DNA of 40,846 bases from a bacterium. GTDB taxonomy: Bacteria > Blakebacterota > Blakebacteria > Blakebacterales > Blakebacteraceae. The notes beneath the pieces are model-generated. The model saw only the letters and a list, made by a program, of their open reading frames with translations, did no database searches and had not been told where the DNA came from. Below are positions 1-7,921 of this stretch, in pieces. The stretch covers positions 1 through 40,846 of the forward strand of contig JALGVQ010000008.1 of NCBI GenBank assembly GCA_025774615.1, written 5' to 3'. The position numbers and the translations under genes are program-made. Position 1 is the stretch's first letter. Every line of letters starts with the position of its first letter.

Positions 1-522
1 GGCGGTCCAGCTGTGGTTGTCCCTCATGGAGATCATCTCGAAGCTGCCCGTGTCGGGGTCTACCCGGGTGAGGCGCTGGGTCATCCCGTCGGTGATGAGG
101 ATCTTCCCGTCAGGAGTAAGACTGTGATCCATCCTGGGATCTTCGAACTCACCGGGTCCTTCACCCTGTCTCCCAATGCTGAACCGGAGGGAACCATCAT
201 CATTGTACACTTTCAGGGATTTGCTACCGTCGTCGAAGATGGCTAGTCCTCCCGGCACCTCGACATATCCCCCTGGGGACATCAGTATCGCGGCTTCCCC
301 TTGCGCGGGATCGCCGAATACGACCTCCGGTTCCAGCCGGAAGGGAGGTGAGTCGTGCAGCGGCCCTCCGGTCGTTCGAGCCACGATGACGCCACCCTCT
401 ATCTCAGACACGAAGGTATGTCCGCTCCTGCTGCAGGAAGCAGCGGTTATCAGCACGCACAGGAGCCAGAGGTGGAGGCGGAGACTGAGGATCCGGGACA
501 TATGGTGGCGATGAGGTCTCAT
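1..522 (-). CDS. 6-bladed beta-propeller lipoprotein, C-terminus cut by window edge
   Basis: The frame stays open from an ATG at 522 to the left edge, giving about 174 residues without a stop. The N-terminus has a signal peptide with a lipobox ending ITAASC, so the product is probably an outer-membrane or periplasmic lipoprotein. The motif GRQGEGPGEF and phrases such as DGKILITDG are typical of NHL-like 6-bladed beta-propellers. The same GEGPGEF motif occurs in the intact paralogue at 6479-7786. The start lies one base after the TGA of the upstream cupin gene, so the two are probably translationally coupled. A second in-frame ATG at 501 would still leave an intact signal peptide. The ligand is unknown. 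Confidence 0.75.
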   Translation of the reverse strand, partial: MRPHRHHMSRILSLRLHLWLLCVLITAASCSRSGHTFVSEIEGGVIVARTTGGPLHDSPPFRLEPEVVFGDPAQGEAAILMSPGGYVEVPGGLAIFDDGSKSLKVYNDDGSLRFSIGRQGEGPGEFEDPRMDHSLTPDGKILITDGMTQRLTRVDPDTGSFEMISMRDNHSWTA

Positions 523-523
523 C

Positions 524-886
524 TCAATAAAGACGCTCTGGTGAATCGACTGTTCTGTCATTTCTCACCTCGCCGGTGTTCAGGGTTGTCCCCGGCTCGA
601 ATACCAGCAGGTGAGCTTCCTCATCAGCCACGGGCAGGTGTTCGACACCCCGCGGAACGATCATCAGTTCCCCCTCTTCCAGATCGACATCACGATCTCT
701 GAACCTGAGCGTGAACCTGCCTTTCACGACCAGGAAGAGTTCATCCTCCTCTTCGTGCCGGTGCCAGACGAACTCGCCCTTCACCTTCGCGAGTTTCACC
801 TGACAGTCATTCACCTCTCCGATGATCTTTGGACTCCACAATTCCTCGAACCGTCCGAACGCTTCCGACAGATTGATCTTCTGCAT
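524..886 (-). CDS. small cupin-domain protein
   Basis: This 120-residue protein is one conserved beta-barrel cupin domain. Cupin motif 1 is visible as GEFVWHRHEEEDE, with two His and one Glu as metal ligands. Motif 2 is GELMIVPRGVEHLP, carrying the third His. Single-domain cupins of this size resemble the mannose-6-phosphate isomerase-like group, but the substrate cannot be read from the sequence. A strong AAAGGAG ribosome site precedes the ATG. The gene is followed after one base by the propeller lipoprotein, and it diverges from the phzF pair across about 118 bp. Confidence 0.82.
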   Translation of the reverse strand: MQKINLSEAFGRFEELWSPKIIGEVNDCQVKLAKVKGEFVWHRHEEEDELFLVVKGRFTLRFRDRDVDLEEGELMIVPRGVEHLPVADEEAHLLVFEPGTTLNTGEVRNDRTVDSPERLY

Positions 887-1004
887 GAATACGACTCCTT
901 TCTTACCCCCCTTTAACTTGCCACCGGGAACACCTATGATTCATCAAAATTCGTCCGGCAGTCGTTGAAAGATAAAAGATCACTCAGGTGAAAGACGAGA
1001 GTGC

Positions 1005-1928
1005 ATGAGAGAGTTCGAATTCTATCAGATGGACATCTTCACCTCAGAACCGTATCGCGGGAACCCCGTGGCGGTGGTGCCTGACGCGGGGGAATTGACG
1101 ACGGTTGAGATGAGGCAGATATCGAGAGAGATGAGTCTGCCCGAGACCGCGTTTCTTGTGCTGCCTGAATCCAACACTGCGCTCTTCAGTATGCGGAGCT
1201 TCACTCCAGAGAGCGAACTCCCCTTCACCGGTCATCCGGCGCTCGGTGTGCTCTGGCTCATGGCCCGGCTCGGGAGAGTGGAACTAAGAGAACCGGTAAC
1301 CACAGTCACGTATGAACAGGGAATCGGACTGCTGGAGGCGGACATCCATGTGGTGGACGGCCAGGTGGACCATATCATGATGGACCAGTGTCCACCTGAC
1401 TTCATCACCGATCTGGACGACATGCAGAATCTCGCGAAGGGGCTGGGGATCAATCCAGTAGAGATCACCGGGACGGGACTGCCGGTACAGGTAGTCTCCA
1501 CCGGAATACCGCAACTGATCGTCCCTGTCCGGTCACTGTCGGCTGTCAGGCGTATCGAACCATCCGAACTCGACCTTGCCGCTCTCAACCGGGCTCTGAA
1601 CTACCTCGGCATCAATTTCGTTCTGGTGTTCACCACCGAGACCGAATCGGCCGATGTTGATTTCCATGCGCGGGGGTTCGGACATCTGTTGGGCATCCCG
1701 GAAGACCCTGCCACGGGGACCGCCAACGGTGCCCTGGGCGCCTATCTGGTCAAGAATGGGGTCTTGCCCACTTCTGAACCAACAGTACGATTCACCGTGG
1801 AACAGGGCATCGAGATGGGCAGACCGGGTACCATCATGGTGGAAGTCAATCACGAGAACGGTGTACCGACTTCAACAAGGATCGGTGGACAGGTAGTAGA
1901 GGTTCTGAAGGGTGTGATTCAGTTCTGA
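1005..1928 (+). CDS. PhzF-family isomerase/epimerase, paralogue 1
   Basis: This 307-residue protein is a full-length PhzF-family enzyme with the two-lobed diaminopimelate-epimerase-like fold. The N-terminal signature MREFEFYQMDIFTSE, the central FTGHPALG and the C-terminal DPATGTANGALGAYL are all present. The catalytic glutamate of the family lies in the LPETAF motif at residue 47 (codon 1143-1145). Family members catalyse proton shifts on small metabolites; only phenazine PhzF is well defined and there are no phenazine genes here, so the substrate is unknown. A closely similar gene follows 58 bp downstream in the same orientation. Confidence 0.85.
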   Translation: MREFEFYQMDIFTSEPYRGNPVAVVPDAGELTTVEMRQISREMSLPETAFLVLPESNTALFSMRSFTPESELPFTGHPALGVLWLMARLGRVELREPVTTVTYEQGIGLLEADIHVVDGQVDHIMMDQCPPDFITDLDDMQNLAKGLGINPVEITGTGLPVQVVSTGIPQLIVPVRSLSAVRRIEPSELDLAALNRALNYLGINFVLVFTTETESADVDFHARGFGHLLGIPEDPATGTANGALGAYLVKNGVLPTSEPTVRFTVEQGIEMGRPGTIMVEVNHENGVPTSTRIGGQVVEVLKGVIQF

Positions 1929-1986
1929 GCTGGAGCAGATCAGAAATTCATCCAAGGGTTTTTCAGGAAGGGTGGAAAGGCGATTG

Positions 1987-2910
1987 ATGAGGGAATACGA
2001 ATTCTACCAGGTGGATGTCTTTACATCGGAGCGATTCAGCGGTAATCCCCTGGTTGTGGTACCCGATGCTGATGACCTGACTTCCCGGGAGATGAAGATG
2101 ATCGCGGCGGAGATGAGTGTCCCGCAGACTGCTTTCGTTATTCCTCCTTCCATCGAAGGGTCTCTCTACAAGATGCGAATCCTCACACCCACCACGGAAC
2201 TCCCCTTCACCGGTCATCCGGCGATCGGGGCGCACTGGGTGATGGCAGAACTGGGGAGGGTCTCTCTCGAGGAGCCGGTAACGACCGTACGATACGAACA
2301 GAGTGTCGGCCTCCTGACGGCCGACTTCCACGTCAAGGATGGCAGACTCGATCACATCATGCTGGAGCAGTGTCCGCCGGTCTTCCTGGCCGTGCTGAAG
2401 GATGTCCGCGAACTGGCCAGAGGACTCGGAGTCAACGCGGATGAGATCACCGGTACGGGACGGCCGACCCAGGTGGTTTCGACCGGCATGCCGCAGTTGA
2501 TGGTACCGATGCGTTCACTGGCGGCCGTGCAGCGGCTCGATGCCTCTGAGATGTCCCTTTCCTCACTGTCGAAGGTGCTGAGTAGTCTCGGTTCGAACTT
2601 CATCCACGTATTCACCACTGAAACAGGGAAACCGGGAGTGACCGTTCACGCCCGCGGATTCGGGCATTTTGTCGGCATCCCGGAGGATCCGGTGACCGGT
2701 AACGCCAATGGCGCCCTTGGCGCGTATCTCGTCCAGAACGGGATCATTCCCATCAACGAACCGACGGTCCGGTACATCGCCGAACAGGGCAGTGAGATCC
2801 AGCGACCGGGCACGTTGATGGTGGAGGTCGACCATGATTATGGTCGGCCGAGAATGGTACGGGTCGGTGGACAGGTTGTTCAGGTGATGAAGGGGACCTT
2901 CATGATCTGA
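1987..2910 (+). CDS. PhzF-family protein, paralogue 2, catalytic Glu replaced by Gln
   Basis: The ATG at 1987 was chosen over a GTG at 1972 because GGAAAGG lies six bases upstream of it and because the protein then has 307 residues, exactly like paralogue 1, aligning from the first residue. FTGHPAIG and DPVTGNANGALGAYL are conserved. At residue 47 the motif reads VPQTAF, with codon CAG at 2125-2127, where paralogue 1 has Glu. Glu at this position is the essential acid/base in characterised PhzF. This copy may therefore be inactive, act as a heterodimer partner, or bind ligand without turnover. The pair looks like a tandem gene duplication that has since diverged. Confidence 0.85.
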   Translation: MREYEFYQVDVFTSERFSGNPLVVVPDADDLTSREMKMIAAEMSVPQTAFVIPPSIEGSLYKMRILTPTTELPFTGHPAIGAHWVMAELGRVSLEEPVTTVRYEQSVGLLTADFHVKDGRLDHIMLEQCPPVFLAVLKDVRELARGLGVNADEITGTGRPTQVVSTGMPQLMVPMRSLAAVQRLDASEMSLSSLSKVLSSLGSNFIHVFTTETGKPGVTVHARGFGHFVGIPEDPVTGNANGALGAYLVQNGIIPINEPTVRYIAEQGSEIQRPGTLMVEVDHDYGRPRMVRVGGQVVQVMKGTFMI

Positions 2911-2964
2911 GCCGATATCAACCGGGCATCCGACCCGGGAACTCCCCTCCATCTCATTCGTTCA

Positions 2965-2976
2965 TATAAATGAGCT
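2965..2976 (+). promoter_or_regulatory. possible leaderless promoter of the 2977 gene
   Basis: TATAAA at 2965-2970 ends six bases before the ATG, and there is no convincing Shine-Dalgarno sequence, so the transcript may begin at or next to the start codon. No clear -35 box is visible. A 6-bp inverted repeat, CTCATT at 2953-2958 and AATGAG at 2969-2974, overlaps the element. Confidence 0.35.
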
Positions 2977-3450
2977 ATGGAATCACTCAATAAATCCGGG
3001 AACACCCCTCTCTTCGTATTCGGGATCGTTGCGACCTGCTGTCTGATCTTCAACATGATGATGATACTGCTTCGACATGAGATCTATTTCACTTCTGGTG
3101 GCGTTCCCGATCCGACCGGATGGGTGATCCTGGCAGGATTCCTGCTGGTCGTCGTATTCACCCTGTCATCTCAAATATGGATACTGACCAGATTGAGCGG
3201 GAAACGCGTGCTCACGATACGTGAGGTGATCACCCTGATCTGGGGTATCGCCTGCCTCATCTTCCTGGTCGGCGAGAAGGTAATAATCGATGAGATCGCC
3301 CGTGAGTGGCGTATGGGATGGGAGACGATGGGTGAGGGGGTAATCCTTTACGGATTTTTCACGGTTCAGCTCGGATTCAACCTCTTCATGCTCGCTCAAC
3401 TCAGGCAGGCTGGTCAGTCAGCGGTCACCTCTCCCGGTCAGATTCCCTGA
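2977..3450 (+). CDS. four-helix integral membrane protein of unknown function
   Basis: The 157-residue product has about four hydrophobic segments, near residues 12-33, 47-68, 82-102 and 119-140, with short polar loops. I do not recognise a family and see no catalytic motif. It follows the phzF pair after 66 bp but may have its own promoter. Its 3' end overlaps the convergent nucleotidyltransferase gene by 26 bp. Confidence 0.65.
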   Translation: MESLNKSGNTPLFVFGIVATCCLIFNMMMILLRHEIYFTSGGVPDPTGWVILAGFLLVVVFTLSSQIWILTRLSGKRVLTIREVITLIWGIACLIFLVGEKVIIDEIAREWRMGWETMGEGVILYGFFTVQLGFNLFMLAQLRQAGQSAVTSPGQIP

Positions 3451-3898
3451 TCACGATGAGGACATCTTTGAGGATCGGCACCGTCAGTCTGTCCTTCTCC
3501 CTTCCAGTCGCCTCCTTGCTCACGATGATTCTTTCCAGTCTTAATACCTGAACCTTGATACGACCGAGCCGGATCTTCAGAGTATTGCCGGCTTCCTCCT
3601 CGAAGGTGCCGAGACCATGCATCTGGGTAACAATATCAAACAGTTTTACCGCCTCACCTGCAAACATGGGCGGATTGATCGTGATCGGGGGTATATACAC
3701 GCCACCCACACTCTGCAGAGCCTTCAAGATGCCGGGATCGGTGAGATCCCTGAACCAGAGATCGATATCCTGGGTGACGACCGGTGCGCCCTGAAGGGTC
3801 GCGGCTGAGAGTCCCACAATCATGAAATCGACATGTTCCCGGTTCAGTTCACCGAGGAATGCGATCTCCTTACTGCTGAATATCGATGCTTCCGGCAC
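3425..3898 (-). CDS. nucleotidyltransferase-fold protein (AbiEii/DUF6036-like)
   Basis: The 157-residue protein has the minimal nucleotidyltransferase signature. A VGLSAATLQG segment near residue 28 is followed by TQDIDLWF, whose DxD pair would bind metal and nucleotide. Near the C-terminus is IIVSKEATGREKD, a motif common in small NTases of the AbiEii/DUF6036 type. Its ATG lies inside the 3' end of the HTH regulator gene, a 29-bp overlap, so the two form one transcriptional unit. An HTH protein paired with a small NTase resembles type IV toxin-antitoxin modules such as AbiE, but the proteins are too short and divergent to assign that activity. Calling it a toxin is inference only. Confidence 0.7.
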   Translation of the reverse strand: MPEASIFSSKEIAFLGELNREHVDFMIVGLSAATLQGAPVVTQDIDLWFRDLTDPGILKALQSVGGVYIPPITINPPMFAGEAVKLFDIVTQMHGLGTFEEEAGNTLKIRLGRIKVQVLRLERIIVSKEATGREKDRLTVPILKDVLIVIRESDRER

Positions 3899-4263
3899 GC
3901 CTCAGTGCCCTCCTCAATCGCTCAACCGGTTCCTCCTGGAGAAGGATCAGCGTGTGGCGGATGGTATCACGGTCAGCCTTCCTGTGACGGAGCGCGATCT
4001 CTTCGACCCTCTTCTGCAATGCTCTTCCCTTCTGGGAAAGCGAACCCTCATCGACCAGGAACTCCGAGGGCGGGATCTGGAGGTATTCGGCGATGGCATG
4101 GATCGAACCTGGCAGGACTATGGATCGAACCTGGCAGGACTGATTCTCTGCGGGTGAGCGAATAGAAAGCATTCCGGCTGACCCCGGCGGCTTCGAGCAT
4201 GGCCGACAGACTCATGCTCCGTGCGGTGCACAACCGTTTCAACGGTTTCAGATCGATCTTCAT
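3870..4263 (-). pseudogene. XRE/Cro-C1 HTH regulator, frameshifted by a 22-bp tandem duplication
   Basis: Two overlapping frames encode the halves of one protein. The first, from the ATG at 4263, encodes an HTH region (SLSAMLEAAGVSRNAFYSL) and runs to VLPGSIH. It then enters a wrong frame at an exact 22-bp duplication (4098-4141). The second frame continues AIAEYLQIPPSEFLVDE and an Arg-rich helical tail to a stop at 3870. Deleting one repeat copy gives a continuous 123-residue protein with the usual Cro/C1 helix order. The next gene, an NTase, overlaps the end. An inverted repeat over the promoter suggests autoregulation. As written, the gene gives only a 71-residue truncated product. Confidence 0.8.
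4098..4141. repeat. exact 22-bp tandem duplication in the HTH gene
   Basis: Positions 4098-4119 and 4120-4141 are identical. The bases on each side do not extend the match, so there is no microhomology at the junction. Because 22 is not a multiple of three, it shifts the reading frame of the HTH gene. Removing either copy restores the frame. Confidence 0.97.
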
Positions 4264-4269
4264 GGAGAT

Positions 4270-4298
4270 AATGTACCATAATTTGGTACATTAAACAA
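4270..4298 (-). promoter_or_regulatory. promoter and overlapping palindromic operator of the HTH/NTase module
   Basis: A perfect inverted repeat with 9-bp arms, AATGTACCA (4270-4278) and TGGTACATT (4284-4292), surrounds a 5-bp spacer. On the minus strand TTGTTT (4293-4298) and TACATT (4270-4275) sit 17 bp apart, as -35 and -10 boxes. The operator thus covers the core promoter. The -10 box ends six bases before the ATG and there is no Shine-Dalgarno sequence, which suggests a leaderless transcript. The arrangement is typical of autorepression by a Cro/C1 regulator. Confidence 0.6.
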
Positions 4299-4341
4299 GA
4301 AGAATGCCGGCTCCGGACCGCTCACACGACCTTCGGAGGCG

Positions 4342-5301
4342 TCAGCGCTCCCGCAGTACCCTGACGACATCGCCCTGGATATCGAGCACCCGTACCTGGT
4401 TGCTCCCGTAATGGGCCGCCATCCCGACGTCGATGCACCAGATCCTGCCATCACAGAAGGAGGTTACTCCGCCTCTCTGGATCGAGTGGCCGAGGATCAT
4501 CCGATCCACATCCAGACGGTCCAGCACCTCCGTGAGCATCTCGGTCTCAGTCGAGTCGATCCCGTCGGAGAAATGCCTGCTCCAGATCGGACTGCGACTG
4601 CCCCGGCTCCAGTCCGGCCGGAGGATCTCATCCCTCAACCAGGCCCGGATCTCCGTATTCATCCTCTCCAGGCCGTAGTCGACGTGTTCGGGCAGGATGC
4701 CACCATGCACGAACAGGTTCTTCCCGACGATGACGGCCGTGTTCCTCTCAGCCAGGATACGCGCGTACGGTCCGCCGGGACGGAACGCAGCTCCCCGGGC
4801 ACGCCGCTCCGGCGGCAACGCCATGACCAGGGAATCGGAGACATCGATCGTCACCAGGTCCTCGAAATCCCGGAAGCCCTCTTCGGTGACGTATCTGAAA
4901 TCGAATGCCACATTGATCAGTTCATGGTTCCCGTTCAGGACATGAACGGCACCACCGGCTTCCCGGGCTTCCCCGGTCAGGCGGGTCAGGAGCTCGGTTA
5001 TCTCCGGTTCTTCCCCTCCCCGGTCGAGCTGATCACCGGTCTGCACGACAACGAGCCTGCCACCGATCCAGTGATCATCCTCATCGATGGCACCGGCGAG
5101 GCGAAGCGCCCTGCGGGTCGCGTCCAGATCGGCATGCAGGTCGCCGATCGCCACGACCCGTTCAGCGGCAGGGAACCGGGTGGGTAATTCACCAATGGCG
5201 TTCGGTTCACGAGAACATCCTGCCGCCAACAGAACGGTCAGAGCAAACAGGATCAGACCTGAACGGAGCGAGTCGCGATGATTCAAACTGAATGCATTCA
5301 A
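4342..5301 (-). CDS. lipoprotein metallophosphatase (Shewanella-like PPP type)
   Basis: The 319-residue protein starts with a signal peptide and lipobox ending LLAAGC. The calcineurin-type metal motifs follow in order: GDLHAD near residue 53, GDQLDRGG near 88 and NGNHE near 122, with later His motifs VHGG and LGHS. The spacing and the ARRALRLAGAID-like segment match the Shewanella-like protein phosphatases. The likely activity is phosphomonoester or phosphoprotein hydrolysis outside the cytoplasm with two divalent metals. The start is a TTG at 5301 overlapping the TGA of the upstream serine hydrolase (TTGA), with AAAGG eight bases upstream; no ATG or GTG precedes the signal peptide in frame. 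Confidence 0.8.
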   Translation of the reverse strand: MNAFSLNHRDSLRSGLILFALTVLLAAGCSREPNAIGELPTRFPAAERVVAIGDLHADLDATRRALRLAGAIDEDDHWIGGRLVVVQTGDQLDRGGEEPEITELLTRLTGEAREAGGAVHVLNGNHELINVAFDFRYVTEEGFRDFEDLVTIDVSDSLVMALPPERRARGAAFRPGGPYARILAERNTAVIVGKNLFVHGGILPEHVDYGLERMNTEIRAWLRDEILRPDWSRGSRSPIWSRHFSDGIDSTETEMLTEVLDRLDVDRMILGHSIQRGGVTSFCDGRIWCIDVGMAAHYGSNQVRVLDIQGDVVRVLRER

Positions 5302-6413
5302 TTCTGATGCCTTTCTGTCCTGGCCTGAAGAAGCCGTTCGATGATCCCCCGGAAGCCCTGCCAGCCGGTCTGATTGTCAGGCACGGTCTTATGGGCGATC
5401 ACCATGTCAAGAGCTGGGATGACCGTGATCCACTGGCCGTATGCGCCCTGTCCCGTGTACCCGCCGAGCAGTTCCTCCTCCACATTCGGGCCGTCCCAGA
5501 CCCACCACATACAGCCATAGCCGAACTCCCCTCCCCGTCTGGAATCGGGATGCATCTCCTCTGATGGAGTGACCACACCCGAAATGGTGTGGGTCCATTC
5601 ACGGGGTACCACCTGGACACCGTTCCAGTTCCCTTCCCGGAGCATGAGGTATCCCACCCGGGCCATGTCACGGGTTGAGAGGTGCATGTGATAGGAGGGG
5701 TACAACGACCGGCTCATGTCTCCACCCTTCCGGTGCCGGCGCCGTTCGAAGTCACGTGCCCCGACCGGCTCCATAATGTCGCTCTGGAGAGCATCGAAGA
5801 TGTCCACACCGGTCATCCGTTCGAACGCAGCGCCGGCGGCGTTGAAGTCCCAGTTGCTGTAGAGCATGTAGGTTCCCGGTTCCTGGGAGCCGCGAGGCGG
5901 CGCGTCAGCCAGGTTGTCCCCCGAATTGGAGGCAGGGTGGTAGACCCCCGAACGAGCCGTGATGAGGTCCCAGACCTTTGCCCGGCGTTCGATCGGCAGG
6001 AGACCGCCGACATCATCCATATCGAGACCGGTGAGGGTCTTCTGCAGGTCGATGGTGCCGTCCTCGACGTAATTCCCGTAGAGCATGGCAAGGATCGACT
6101 TCCGGACCGAAGCGAGATAACTCACCTGTTCGACATCACCATGCTCGAAGAGGACCCGCCCGCCCACGATCACCATCAGGCCGGTCGTGTTCAGCCTTTC
6201 GATGTAGCGATGGAGCGCATCGAGCCGGCCGGCGTCGTAACCGACTGAATCCGGATCCTCGATCCGCTCCCACCGTTCACCGGGGAAGACGTGCTGGGCC
6301 GAGATTGGACCGACAGAGAGCAACAGGAGCAGGAGGCTGAAGGCAGCGGTGGAGAAACGGTATCCCCGATATCGGGGCAACAATCGCTGTCTGGTCGATG
6401 ATCTTGACGTCAT
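5298..6413 (-). CDS. secreted serine hydrolase, class C beta-lactamase fold
   Basis: The 371-residue protein has a cleavable signal peptide ending near PISAQ. The active-site SxxK is SVRK near residue 103, and the second motif is YSN within MLYSNWDF. A conserved N-terminal segment (DAGRLDALHRYIERLNTTGLMVIVGGRVL) is typical of the beta-lactamase/transpeptidase-like serine hydrolase family. The third motif is HKT, in place of KTG, near residue 350. Such proteins include esterases and D-amino peptidases, so antibiotic hydrolysis should not be assumed. The gene ends in a 4-nt overlap with the metallophosphatase, suggesting co-expression. Confidence 0.78.
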   Translation of the reverse strand: MTSRSSTRQRLLPRYRGYRFSTAAFSLLLLLLSVGPISAQHVFPGERWERIEDPDSVGYDAGRLDALHRYIERLNTTGLMVIVGGRVLFEHGDVEQVSYLASVRKSILAMLYGNYVEDGTIDLQKTLTGLDMDDVGGLLPIERRAKVWDLITARSGVYHPASNSGDNLADAPPRGSQEPGTYMLYSNWDFNAAGAAFERMTGVDIFDALQSDIMEPVGARDFERRRHRKGGDMSRSLYPSYHMHLSTRDMARVGYLMLREGNWNGVQVVPREWTHTISGVVTPSEEMHPDSRRGGEFGYGCMWWVWDGPNVEEELLGGYTGQGAYGQWITVIPALDMVIAHKTVPDNQTGWQGFRGIIERLLQARTERHQN

Positions 6414-6478
6414 GTCATCCTCGTTCGCTGAAAAGTTTCAGAGACACGTATGGTTCTACCCGTGATCTCCGGTCCCGG

Positions 6479-7786
6479 TCAACGCCGGGGTGGCCCTCCG
6501 GGGTAACGCAGGCCCTTAACCGCCGGTCTGATACGATAGAGGACCGGGAAGGATTCGCCTGTCTCCTCGTCGTCGACCCAGAATGCCAGATGACCGTGGG
6601 TTACCCAGCAGTTGGCTCTGGTCGTCGGCCATCGCGTATCGCCGAGGTACTCACCCTCGGGGCTGAGCACCCGCCAAAGTATCCCGCCGGCTTCACGCCG
6701 ATCGACGTTACTCTCGGTGACCTGCAGCCAGAAGAACCCGTGATCATCTACCTGCAGGCGGGTCCAGAAGCTTTTCTCCTCCGCGAACCGGAGGTTTTCC
6801 TTCCGGGCCTGAAGGTCTGCAACCCTGACCTCCCTGGCCACGGCGATCTGTCGGTCCATATCATCGACGATCCGTCCCCGCTCGGCAGTGGTCACCCGTT
6901 CCGGGGTCAACTCGATCCTGATCCGGCGTGAGATCTCGCCGTCGAGATCGTAGACGGTCAGTTCCGGTCTATCGCCGTCACTCACGACGAGACCGCAGAC
7001 CGGCGCGTAGACAATGAACGGTTGCGGACCGTACTCGATCGGGACGAGCATGCCCGCCGTCCTGCCGGCTGACGACAGGCTGACCTCGTATCGCGACTGC
7101 AGACTCGGCGTCGATACGGTCCATAGGGTATCGAACTCTGCCCCGACCACCATGGCCCGGGACTGCATCGTCCCGTCACCGCGATACCCCTCCCGCTTCA
7201 CCAGCACTCGGTGACCGCTGTCCTCCAGATACATACCGGTCATCATCTCAGCCCCGAATGTGCGTCCCTCATAGGGGATGGTGGTGACATCCAGCATCGG
7301 CCCGTCAACCCCGAACCGGGTCGTGCGGTTCAGCCTCATATCCCAGGCCGAGATGATGCCGTCGCACACGTCCAGAATATCCACCCAGCGGAACTCACCC
7401 GGCCCTTCCCCCTCCCGTCCGAAACCGCGAACGAACTCTCCTTCCCGGTCGAACATGGCGATGCGGCCGTTACCCCGGTCGGCGATGAAGAGATTGCCCT
7501 CTTCATCGAGCCTGAGACCCAACCCGTTGTATATCAGAGAAGCCTCGTTCGTAGTATCACCCCTGACTTCCCTGACCTTTTCATAGGTGAAGATCTCCCC
7601 GTCGTATTTCGGACCGCCGGTCGTAATCGCCATTTCGATCCCATCGACATCGGCGACGGTGAAACGGTGTCTTGCGCCGGCATCCGAACCGGAACAGGCG
7701 CCTGACAGGCAGATGATGGTGAGGATGAGGAGGAGGGGCCGGGAGGCGGTCGGGAACAACCCGGGCCGGATACGATTCTCAAACAT
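6479..7786 (-). CDS. 6-bladed beta-propeller lipoprotein
   Basis: The ATG at 7786 is preferred because AGGGTGG lies five bases upstream; an ATG at 7804 would add six residues. The product of about 435 residues begins with a lipoprotein signal ending LSGAC. Repeated propeller phrases follow, such as DEEGNLFIADRGNGRIAMFD and GREGEGPGEF, typical of NHL-like repeats. It is a paralogue of the truncated lipoprotein at the left edge. Proteins of this kind are common as single exported lipoproteins in Gemmatimonadota and Bacteroidota; their ligands are mostly unknown. Confidence 0.78.
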   Translation of the reverse strand: MFENRIRPGLFPTASRPLLLILTIICLSGACSGSDAGARHRFTVADVDGIEMAITTGGPKYDGEIFTYEKVREVRGDTTNEASLIYNGLGLRLDEEGNLFIADRGNGRIAMFDREGEFVRGFGREGEGPGEFRWVDILDVCDGIISAWDMRLNRTTRFGVDGPMLDVTTIPYEGRTFGAEMMTGMYLEDSGHRVLVKREGYRGDGTMQSRAMVVGAEFDTLWTVSTPSLQSRYEVSLSSAGRTAGMLVPIEYGPQPFIVYAPVCGLVVSDGDRPELTVYDLDGEISRRIRIELTPERVTTAERGRIVDDMDRQIAVAREVRVADLQARKENLRFAEEKSFWTRLQVDDHGFFWLQVTESNVDRREAGGILWRVLSPEGEYLGDTRWPTTRANCWVTHGHLAFWVDDEETGESFPVLYRIRPAVKGLRYPGGPPRR

Positions 7787-7921
7787 GATTGCCACCCTGC
7801 GCATCAGATAATAAGAGGCCGCGTGTCCCGCTGATGATAGCAGAACAGGCGGCCCCTGTTACAGTGATCAGTCCGTTACAAGGACTGTATGGTGATCATA
7901 CTGTCTGCTCTCCCGTCAGGA

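Noticed and set aside
2921-2937. CCGGG/CCCGG hairpin after the second phzF gene, as a terminator.
   Set aside because: The stem is only 5 bp and no T-tract follows.
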